Shown here: in pieces, positions 33,977-40,429 of the stretch
How the letters are laid out: each line of letters starts with the position of its first letter
How positions within the stretch are numbered: the stretch's first letter is position 1
Origin: Thiosocius sp963808165
GTDB taxonomy: Bacteria; Pseudomonadota; Gammaproteobacteria; Chromatiales; Chromatiaceae
Direction of reading: 5' to 3'
NCBI GenBank assembly: GCA_963808165.1
Contig: CAWEET010000021.1
Coordinates: forward strand, 372,001 to 436,000
Length of the DNA: 64,000 bases
The notes under the pieces: generated by a model
What the model was told of the DNA's origin: nothing
The model's input: only the letters and a program-made list of their open reading frames with translations
Database searches by the model: none
Position numbers and translations under genes: made by a program

Positions 33977-34145
33977 CAGGTATCTCTCTCAGACAGGTAT
34001 AAGGGGTTGGCAAAGGTGCAACCGTTTCCTTGGGCGGCCAGCGGCATTGTGCAGTCTATTTTGTCGCATGCTTTTGGAGGCGACGGCCGCTGCCGGTGCC
34101 GTTCTCGGTCTTTGGCTGGGTCCGCCTTCGCCCTCTTGCGTCCGG

Positions 34146-34173
34146 AATATATACTTGGGGCAGGGTTTTTCAA
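34146..34173 (-). promoter_or_regulatory. Sigma70-type promoter of the oxidase/fcc operon
   Basis: On the minus strand TTGAAA (34173-34168), a 16-base spacer and TATATT (34151-34146) form a good sigma70 promoter, giving a leader of about 160 bases to the small-subunit gene. Forty-odd bases further upstream lies a palindrome AACCTG-GAT-CAGGTT (34216-34230), a possible operator. The rest of the gap 33977-34329 shows no gene. Confidence 0.5.
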
Positions 34174-34294
34174 AGCCCCGTTGTCCAAAATAAGTCTCTG
34201 GTTATAAACAAAAATAACCTGGATCAGGTTGGCGGCCGGTCAAGCCGTGCGAAATGCTGGACGCAACACGGACATTTCCAGGACGCAAGGAAAA

Positions 34295-34313
34295 TCACCC
34301 GCCGGGCGGGTGA
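34295..34313 (-). terminator. Intrinsic terminator of the 69-residue protein gene
   Basis: TCACCCGCC and GGGCGGGTGA form a nearly perfect palindrome; read on the minus strand it is followed by TTTTCC. It lies 17 bases after the stop of the small minus-strand gene. Confidence 0.65.
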
Positions 34314-34329
34314 CATGGATGCGGCTGGC

Positions 34330-34539
34330 TCAGGTTTCGCAGTCGGAAACGACCTTCCAGCGGCGCGAGTCGCGGCCCCTGTGGCGGCTGTGCCGGCAGA
34401 CCCAGCGTCGAGCTTTCGCCAGGGTGCGGAAACCCAGGTAATCCCGGGTCGACGGGTGGGTGACGAAGGACCAACCGAGCAGGCCATGCCTTTCGATCCG
34501 GTATACACCGGTGAGCTCGTTGTGAACGATGCGATACAT
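34330..34539 (-). CDS. 69-residue basic protein, unknown function
   Basis: A small basic soluble protein, MYRIVHNELTGVYRIERH at the start, then GWSFVTHP and a Trp/Arg-rich end (RRWVCRHSRHRGRDSRRWKVV). No family is recognised. Support for a real gene comes from its own promoter (TTGATT, 16 bases, TATATT), the AGAAGG site about 8 bases before ATG 34539, and a terminator hairpin just after the stop. It lies between the copper ATPase gene and the oxidase operon, all on the same strand. Antisense open frames across this stretch lack such signals. Confidence 0.6.
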   Translation of the reverse strand: MYRIVHNELTGVYRIERHGLLGWSFVTHPSTRDYLGFRTLAKARRWVCRHSRHRGRDSRRWKVVSDCET

Positions 34540-34569
34540 GGCACGCCTTCTAGTAAAACAGTATTACCT

Positions 34570-34597
34570 AATATACTTATCGTTTTGAAATAATCAA
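34570..34597 (-). promoter_or_regulatory. Sigma70-type promoter of the 69-residue protein gene
   Basis: Minus strand: TTGATT at 34597-34592, 16-base spacer, TATATT at 34575-34570, in an AT-rich island. The expected transcript starts near 34563, about 24 bases before the ATG at 34539. Confidence 0.55.
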
Positions 34598-34645
34598 GCA
34601 GGTGAACTTGACGACTTTGAGGAATCTTGTTGAGCGCGGTGCACT

Positions 34646-37165
34646 TCAGTCTCGGCGTAGGCGCAGGGCGTTGACGACCACCAGCAGAGAACTCAGTGAC
34701 ATCCCGATCGCGGCACCCCAGGGTGCGATCATCCCCAGCGCTGCCGCGGGGACGGCGAGAAAGTTGTAGCTGGCGGCCCAGATCAGGTTCTGCCGGATGA
34801 TACGACGGGTCTTCGCAGCGACCCGGCGGGCGTCGCCGACCACGCCCAGATCGCTGCCGAGCACCAGCAGCCCACTGTTGACCTGGGCGAGTTCGGTGGC
34901 ATGGGCGAACGATAGCGAGACATCGGCCGCGGCCAGCGTCGGGGCGTCATTGACCCCATCGCCGATCATCGCGACGCGCGCGCCCTCGGCCTGTCGGTCC
35001 CGAATCCAGTGCAGCTTGGCCGCGGGCGTCCGCCCGCCCAGCGTGTCATCGAAGCCCAGGTCGCTGGCGAAGCGCTCGGTGCTGGCCTGATTGTCGCCGC
35101 TCAACAGCGCGACGCGCTTGACCCCCTGCCGGCGCAGTGACCCGACGAGTTCGGCCGCACCTGGTCGGATTTCGTCACGCAGTACGAAAAGCGCCCCGCG
35201 CAACGCCGCGTTGTCTTTGCTGCTGCACAATGCGATCACTACGGCACCTTCGCCGGCGTATTGCGCTGCGCGATCGGTGAGGGTGGGCTGGGCCGCGGCA
35301 CGCAACGCGAACCCGGGCTTGCCGATGCGCCAGCGTCGCCCGGCGACAATGCCCTCGATCCCCTCGCCGACAATATTCCTCAGCTCAGCAGCGGGACTGA
35401 TCGGGTCTGCTTGTGAGCCCTTGAGCGCCTTGCCGATCGGGTGCTCCGAGTGGGCTTCCAAAGCTGCCGCGACAGCCTCGGCCTCGGCGGCAGTGATCCC
35501 TCCGAAGGGTTCGATCCGTTCGACGCTGAGCGCGCCGGCGGTCAGGGTGCCGGTCTTGTCGAACACAAAGGTATCGCACTGGGCGAGGACCTCGATGGCG
35601 TTGCTGCGCACCGTCAACAGGCCGCGGTCCGCGAGGCGGCCGACCCCGATCGCCGCGGCGACCGGGGTCGCCAGCGCCAACGCGCAGGGGCAGGTGACAA
35701 TGAGCACGGCCACCGTATTCGGCAGCGCCGCCGCGGGGTCGAGCCATAGCCAGGCGACTGCGGTGACTGTGGCTATGACGAGCACCGCGCCGACGAACCA
35801 GGCCGCGGCCCGTTGGGCAAGCACAGCATAACGCGGCGCATCGCGCATCCCACTGGCCAGCAGGCGGTGGATTTCGGCCACGGTGGAGTCGGCGCTGCCT
35901 TTCTCCACCTCGATGACGACCGGCTGGTCGACATTGCAGGTGCCGCCGATCACGCGGTCTCCGGTCCGGTGAGACACCGGAAGCGGTTCTCCGGTCAACA
36001 GCGACTCGTCGAAGCTGCTTTGTCCCTCGACCAGCCGGCCGTCGCTCGGGACGATTTCGCCCGGCCGGATTCGCACCCGGTCACCCGGGGCCAACTCGGT
36101 GATCAGCACTTCGCGTTCGCCGGCGCGTTCTATTTTCAGTGCGACGCGCGGCAGGATCCTGCCGACCCGGTCGAGGGCATTGGCCGCCTGTATGCGACCG
36201 CGCAGCTCGACGCGGCGCGCGAGAAGCACCAGAAAAACAAACATCGCGATCGAGTCGTAATAGACCTCACCGGCCTGGACCCAGGTCGAGTAGAGGCTGC
36301 CAAGGTAGGCGACACCGAGCCCCAGCACGATCGGTACATCCATGCCGAGCCGATGGTTACGCAGGTCGCGCCATGCCCCGATGAAGAATTCCTGGCCTGG
36401 ATAGGCGAGCAGCGCGGTGGTTGCGAACAGGCTGGTCCAGCGGCCGATGCGGATCCACAGCGCCAACTCGCCGGTCTCATCGCTCAGACCCATCAGGTAA
36501 CCGGCGATCGCGAAGTTCATGACCACCATTCCGATCACGCCGGCAAAGATCAGTCGCTCCGTGCTGCGTTTCTCCTGCAATTCATTGAGTTCCTCGCGCC
36601 GGGTCGGGTCGTACGGGTGGGCGACATAACCGATGTTTAGGATGCTCTCGAGGATCTCGCTGAGTTGGATCCGGGCCGGATCCCAGCGGACCCGGGCGTG
36701 GTGGCTGGCATAGTCGAGTTCGACGTCCAGGACCCCGTCCAGGCCCCGCAGCACGCGCTCGTTCAGCCACAGGCAGGCGGCGCAGCGGATGTTCTCCAGC
36801 AGCAGGGAGGCCTCCCGGGCATCCGTCCGATCGCGCACGAACGACTTCTGGACGTCCGGGTGGTCGTAGAATGCCAGCCGCTTGACGATCTCCGGGACGA
36901 CGTCCGCTGTCACTGCCGTCTCGCGTCGGTGCTCGTAATAGGTCTCGAGGCCCGCGTCCACGATCGCCTTTGCAACGGCGAGGCAGCCGCTGCAGCAAAA
37001 AAACCGTTGCCTGCCCAGCACCGTCGTGGTCCGCTGGTGCATCGGGTCCAGGGGCAGCCCGCAATGAAAGCAGCTGTCGACCGGATTGCCGGCCGCGGGC
37101 AGCGGTCCGCTGTCGGCAGCCAGCTGCGCCGCCGTTGGCTGCTCGCGGGTTTGGGGGCCGGTCAA
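34646..37165 (-). CDS. ccoI: Copper-translocating P-type ATPase, CcoI/FixI type
   Basis: An 839-residue P1B-type ATPase. The N-terminus has a Cys-rich motif CFHCG and FFCCSGCLAV as in CcoI, then an HMA domain with IRCAACLWLNE (about 125-135). Eight membrane segments follow, with the TCPCALALATPVA copper channel motif, DKTGTLT phosphorylation site, SEHPIG nucleotide-binding histidine-proline and GDGVNDAPTL hinge. CcoI exports copper for assembly of haem-copper oxidases. No ccoNOPQ or ccoS is adjacent; the B-family oxidase is the nearest copper enzyme. The start is a TTG at 37165, because the first ATG downstream would remove the CFHCG motif. Confidence 0.88.
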   Translation of the reverse strand: MTGPQTREQPTAAQLAADSGPLPAAGNPVDSCFHCGLPLDPMHQRTTTVLGRQRFFCCSGCLAVAKAIVDAGLETYYEHRRETAVTADVVPEIVKRLAFYDHPDVQKSFVRDRTDAREASLLLENIRCAACLWLNERVLRGLDGVLDVELDYASHHARVRWDPARIQLSEILESILNIGYVAHPYDPTRREELNELQEKRSTERLIFAGVIGMVVMNFAIAGYLMGLSDETGELALWIRIGRWTSLFATTALLAYPGQEFFIGAWRDLRNHRLGMDVPIVLGLGVAYLGSLYSTWVQAGEVYYDSIAMFVFLVLLARRVELRGRIQAANALDRVGRILPRVALKIERAGEREVLITELAPGDRVRIRPGEIVPSDGRLVEGQSSFDESLLTGEPLPVSHRTGDRVIGGTCNVDQPVVIEVEKGSADSTVAEIHRLLASGMRDAPRYAVLAQRAAAWFVGAVLVIATVTAVAWLWLDPAAALPNTVAVLIVTCPCALALATPVAAAIGVGRLADRGLLTVRSNAIEVLAQCDTFVFDKTGTLTAGALSVERIEPFGGITAAEAEAVAAALEAHSEHPIGKALKGSQADPISPAAELRNIVGEGIEGIVAGRRWRIGKPGFALRAAAQPTLTDRAAQYAGEGAVVIALCSSKDNAALRGALFVLRDEIRPGAAELVGSLRRQGVKRVALLSGDNQASTERFASDLGFDDTLGGRTPAAKLHWIRDRQAEGARVAMIGDGVNDAPTLAAADVSLSFAHATELAQVNSGLLVLGSDLGVVGDARRVAAKTRRIIRQNLIWAASYNFLAVPAAALGMIAPWGAAIGMSLSSLLVVVNALRLRRD

Positions 37166-37283
37166 GGTATTGCACCGCTCGTCTGTGGTATAAGCCTCCT
37201 GCGCAGTTTACGGCAAACGTCCGGCCACCAGCGCGCCGGCGTGGTGTCTGGTACCGCTTGACTATTTACGACGGGGATCCTCT

Positions 37284-37784
37284 ATGAAGCGACGGATGAA
37301 GGCGATGGCGGCAGGTGCACTGATGGGTTTCGCGATGCTGGCAGGTGGCGCTGTGAGCGCCGAGCAGCAGCAGGCCGCGGCAGGCACGATCAAGATGCTG
37401 ATCGAACGGCCCAGTCCGCTGGGTTTCGAAGAGACGCTCGAGCGCATCGAGGAAAATGCCCGGGACATGGGCTGGAAGGTACCGCAGAAGTGGAAGGTGG
37501 ATTTCCAGCGGAATTTCGAAAAGATCACCGGCACCGATATCGGCCCCAGCCGGGTGCTTAAGATGTGCGAGCCGTTCGCTGCAGCCAAGCTCCTGGTCAA
37601 GGACGAATACAAGCAGCTCGCAGCGATGATGCCGTGCACCATCGCGGTGTACGAGAAGTCGGACGGCAAGACCTACATCGCGATGATGAACCTCGACGCC
37701 ATGGCCCAGATGTATGGCGGTGACGTGAAGGACATGGCTGCGGAGCTGGCTCCGCAGATGGAACAGATGCTGAAGCTCGACTGA
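37284..37784 (+). CDS. Secreted DUF302 protein
   Basis: A 166-residue protein with an N-terminal signal peptide (cleavage near AVSAEQ, residue 25-27) and a DUF302 domain after it: PSPLGFEETLERIEENARDMGWKVP, VLKMCEPFAAAKLL and MPCTIAVYEKSDGKTYIAMMN. Two cysteines are conserved in this part. DUF302 proteins are common in sulfur oxidisers and methanotrophs but have no proven activity. ATG 37284 follows GGGGATCCTCT. It is divergent from ccoI and stands 66 bases before the Sel1-repeat gene. Confidence 0.82.
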   Translation: MKRRMKAMAAGALMGFAMLAGGAVSAEQQQAAAGTIKMLIERPSPLGFEETLERIEENARDMGWKVPQKWKVDFQRNFEKITGTDIGPSRVLKMCEPFAAAKLLVKDEYKQLAAMMPCTIAVYEKSDGKTYIAMMNLDAMAQMYGGDVKDMAAELAPQMEQMLKLD

Positions 37785-37850
37785 TGCGGTTAGATAACTG
37801 TTTGCCGACGCAAGCGGCCGGCGCGACTGCTGCGCTAGGCGGCGTGTGAC

Positions 37851-38183
37851 ATGGCGGACCTGCGTGGCCTCAATCTGTTGCGTAACGACCCGGAGGCGGC
37901 GGCCCGCCTGATCGCCGAGGCGGAACGCGGCGACATGGATGCGCAGTACGCGGCCGGTCTGGTCTACGCGGAAGGTCGTGGGGTGGATCCGGACCTGGTT
38001 CAGGCGTATTTCTGGCTCACGCGGGCAGTGGAACAGGGCGATGCAGATGCCGAAAAACTGCGTCGCTACGTCGCCGCACAGATGGCAGACAGCGAGTTCG
38101 CGGACGCCCGCCGGCTGGTGAAATCGGCCAAGGCCGCCGCGATGATCGCGGCCATGGACGGCGGCTGCGCGCGACGCCATTGA
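37851..38183 (+). CDS. Small Sel1-repeat protein
   Basis: A 110-residue soluble protein with Sel1-like helical repeats: AERGDMDAQYAAGLVYAEGRGVDPDLVQAYFWLTRA is one full repeat, and VEQGDADAEKLRRYVAAQM starts a second. There is no signal peptide. Sel1 repeats bind protein partners; the partner is unknown. It follows the DUF302 gene on the same strand, possibly in one transcript, and ends 36 bases before the rimP promoter. Confidence 0.75.
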   Translation: MADLRGLNLLRNDPEAAARLIAEAERGDMDAQYAAGLVYAEGRGVDPDLVQAYFWLTRAVEQGDADAEKLRRYVAAQMADSEFADARRLVKSAKAAAMIAAMDGGCARRH

Positions 38184-38219
38184 GCGGCCGGATTGTGCGG
38201 GCAGGCACTGCGCCTGTAT

Positions 38220-38247
38220 TTGACGAGAAACGGGATTCTGTTAAACT
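38220..38247 (+). promoter_or_regulatory. Promoter of the rimP-nusA-infB operon
   Basis: TTGACG (38220-38225), a 16-base spacer and TAAACT (38242-38247) form a good sigma70 promoter followed by a GC-rich start region (CGCGCGC), as in growth-rate-controlled promoters. The leader to rimP is about 185 bases and holds two terminators. Confidence 0.6.
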
Positions 38248-38312
38248 TCGCGCGCTGCCGAGGAAGTGAAAGACCTTGTTCAGCGGCGGTTCGTACAGGG
38301 GCCGCGTCCTGG

Positions 38313-38338
38313 AAAACCCCGTCGTATGGGGTTTTTTT
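38313..38338 (+). terminator. First terminator in the rimP leader
   Basis: AAAACCCC (38313-38320) and GGGGTTTT (38328-38335) pair around a 7-base loop and run into seven T. It lies about 60 bases into the leader and should stop many transcripts before rimP. Confidence 0.8.
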
Positions 38339-38387
38339 GTATCGAAGGGTGTCGAACGTCCGGCGTTCGGTGCGAAATGATTCAGGA

Positions 38388-38409
38388 ATGGGCCAGAGGC
38401 CCATTTTTT
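38388..38409 (+). terminator. Second terminator in the rimP leader
   Basis: ATGGGCC (38388-38394) and GGCCCAT (38398-38404) pair around a 3-base loop and run into six T. It ends 29 bases before the rimP start. Between the two terminators lies a further hairpin CGAACG/CGTTCG (38353-38369). Confidence 0.75.
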
Positions 38410-38438
38410 GTTTTTGGGCCAACTGTCGTTCGGGGAGT

Positions 38439-38897
38439 ATGCACAAGGCACCACCGCAACTGGAGCACCTGGTCCGTGGCGCAGTCGACGCGCTTGGCTA
38501 TGAAATGCTGGGCGTGGAGTACGTGTCGCGGCCGAGTACCGGCCATTTGCTGCGCATCTACATCGACAGCGAAGACGGCGTCGGCCTGGGCGATTGCGAA
38601 AAGGTCAGTCATCAGGTCAGCGGCGTGCTGGAGGTCGACGACCCGATGCACGGCGACTACGCGCTCGAGGTGTCTTCGCCGGGCCTCGACCGTCCCCTTT
38701 TCGAGAAGGCGCATTTTGCGCGGTTTGCGGGCGAGGTGGCCCGTGTCAGGTTGAACGCGGCGCTGAATGGAAGGAGTAACTACAAGGGCGTGATCGTCGA
38801 GGTGGATGGTGACGACATTGTGATGCAGGTCGAGGGCGAGCCGGTACGGCTGCCATTCGCACAGGTGTCCTCAGCGCGACTTGTTCCTCAGTTTTAG
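38439..38897 (+). CDS. rimP: Ribosome maturation factor RimP
   Basis: A 152-residue protein of the RimP family: LEHLVRGAVDALGYEMLGVEYV, LRIYIDSEDGVGLGDCEKVS and LEVSSPGLDRPLFEKAHFARF are the standard segments of its two domains. It assists maturation of the 30S subunit. The ATG 38439 follows CGGGGAGT. It opens the conserved rimP-nusA-infB-rbfA-truB-rpsO-pnp block; nusA starts 14 bases after its stop. Confidence 0.95.
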   Translation: MHKAPPQLEHLVRGAVDALGYEMLGVEYVSRPSTGHLLRIYIDSEDGVGLGDCEKVSHQVSGVLEVDDPMHGDYALEVSSPGLDRPLFEKAHFARFAGEVARVRLNAALNGRSNYKGVIVEVDGDDIVMQVEGEPVRLPFAQVSSARLVPQF

Positions 38898-38911
38898 GGC
38901 GGAATGACGAA

Positions 38912-40417
38912 GTGATTAACAAAGAAATCTTGCTCGTTGTCGATGCGGTATCGAACGAGAAGGGCGTCGAGAAGGAAATCATCTTCGAGGCGATCGAGGC
39001 GGCCCTGGCGTCGGCGACCCGGAAGAAAAACGGCGGTGAAATCGAAGTGCGCGTGGCTATCGATCGCAAGTCGGGAGACTACGAGACGTTTCGTCGCTGG
39101 CTGGTGATGGATGACGCCGAAACCCCTGTGCTGGAAAACCCGATAGCGGAGATAACCCTGTCCGCTGCGCGCTCAGAGGATCCGAATATCCAGCCGGGCG
39201 ACTACATCGAGGACGAAATCGACTCGATAGCCTTCGGCCGCATTGCCGCGCAGACCGCAAAACAGGTCATCGTCCAGAAGGTCCGTGAGGCGGAGCGCGC
39301 AAAGGTCGTTGAGGCCTACCAGGACCGGGTCGGCGAGCTCATCACTGGCATCGTCAAACGTGCCGACCGTGGCTCGATCGTGCTCGATCTGGGTAACAAC
39401 GCCGAGGCGCTGATTCCGAAGGGGGATGTCATCCCCAAAGAGGCGGCGCGTGCCGGTGATCGCCTGCGCGGTTATCTCTACGATGTGCGCTCCGAACCGC
39501 GTGGCCCACAGCTGTTCGTGTCGCGTACCGCACCGTTTCTTCTGATCGAGCTGTTCAAGCTGGAGGTGCCCGAGGTCGGCGAGGGAATGATCGAGATCGT
39601 CGGCGCGGCACGCGACCCGGGATTGCGCGCCAAGATCGCCGTGCGTGCGCATGACCCGCGCATCGATCCGGTCGGTGCCTGTGTCGGCATGCGCGGATCC
39701 CGCGTGCAGGCGGTTTCCAACGAACTGGGTGGGGAGCGCGTCGATATCATCCTGTGGAACGACAACCCGGCACAGTTCGTGATCAACGCCATGTCCCCGG
39801 CGGATGTGACCTCCATCGTGGTCGACGAAGAGGCGCACAGCATGGACATCGCGGTGAAGGACGAAAATCTGTCGCAGGCGATTGGGCGGGGTGGACAAAA
39901 CGTGCGCCTGGCCAGCCAGCTCACCGGCTGGGAGCTCAACGTGATGAGCGAGGAGCAGGCCGCGGAGAAGAGTGATGCCGAGGCGCAGGGCTACATCCAG
40001 CACTTCATGGAGCAGCTCGATGTCGATGAAGAGGTGGCGGCCATCCTGGTGCAGGAGGGCTTCACCAACATCGAGGAGATCGCCTACGTGGATGATGCCG
40101 AAATGGGCTCGATCGAAGAGTTCGATCAGGACATCGTCGAAGAGTTGCGCAACCGCGCCAAAGACGCGCTGCTTACCCATGCAATCGCCAGTGAGGAGGT
40201 TCTTGGCGATGTGGAACCGGCCGAAGACCTGCTGGGTATGGAAGGCATGGACCGCAAGCTGGCCTTCCAGCTCGCGTCGCGCGGTGTGGTCAGTATGGAA
40301 GACCTGGCCGAGCAGTCGATCGACGAACTGCTTGATATCGAGGGTATGGATGAGGAGCGCGCCGGCCAGCTGATCATGACTGCGCGGGCGCCCTGGTTTG
40401 AAGAGAGTGCCGAGTAA
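38912..40417 (+). CDS. nusA: Transcription elongation/termination factor NusA
   Basis: A 501-residue protein with the NusA N-terminal domain (1-125), S1 domain (about 135-200), two KH domains (about 230-345, with GACVGMRGSRVQAV and AIGRGGQNVRLAS) and two C-terminal acidic repeats (about 365-495), the gammaproteobacterial arrangement. It binds RNA polymerase and promotes pausing, termination and antitermination. The start is GTG 38912. NusA is known to act on leader terminators of its own operon; two are present upstream of rimP. Confidence 0.96.
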   Translation: MINKEILLVVDAVSNEKGVEKEIIFEAIEAALASATRKKNGGEIEVRVAIDRKSGDYETFRRWLVMDDAETPVLENPIAEITLSAARSEDPNIQPGDYIEDEIDSIAFGRIAAQTAKQVIVQKVREAERAKVVEAYQDRVGELITGIVKRADRGSIVLDLGNNAEALIPKGDVIPKEAARAGDRLRGYLYDVRSEPRGPQLFVSRTAPFLLIELFKLEVPEVGEGMIEIVGAARDPGLRAKIAVRAHDPRIDPVGACVGMRGSRVQAVSNELGGERVDIILWNDNPAQFVINAMSPADVTSIVVDEEAHSMDIAVKDENLSQAIGRGGQNVRLASQLTGWELNVMSEEQAAEKSDAEAQGYIQHFMEQLDVDEEVAAILVQEGFTNIEEIAYVDDAEMGSIEEFDQDIVEELRNRAKDALLTHAIASEEVLGDVEPAEDLLGMEGMDRKLAFQLASRGVVSMEDLAEQSIDELLDIEGMDEERAGQLIMTARAPWFEESAE

Positions 40418-40429
40418 AGGGTATCGAAT

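Noticed and set aside
34030..34593. Plus-strand open frame of 187 codons opposite the small gene
   Set aside because: It has no ribosome site or domain and runs through the cox promoter and the terminator.
34584..34597. FNR box TTGATTATTTCAA upstream of the 69-residue gene
   Set aside because: The half-sites TTGA and TCAA are separated by five bases instead of six, so the geometry does not fit FNR; it reads better as the -35 region.
38253..38340. Possible remnant of a tRNA-Leu gene (GCCGAGG start) in the rimP leader
   Set aside because: Only the first seven bases and a GTGAAA fit; no matching acceptor 3' strand, anticodon arm or T-loop follows.
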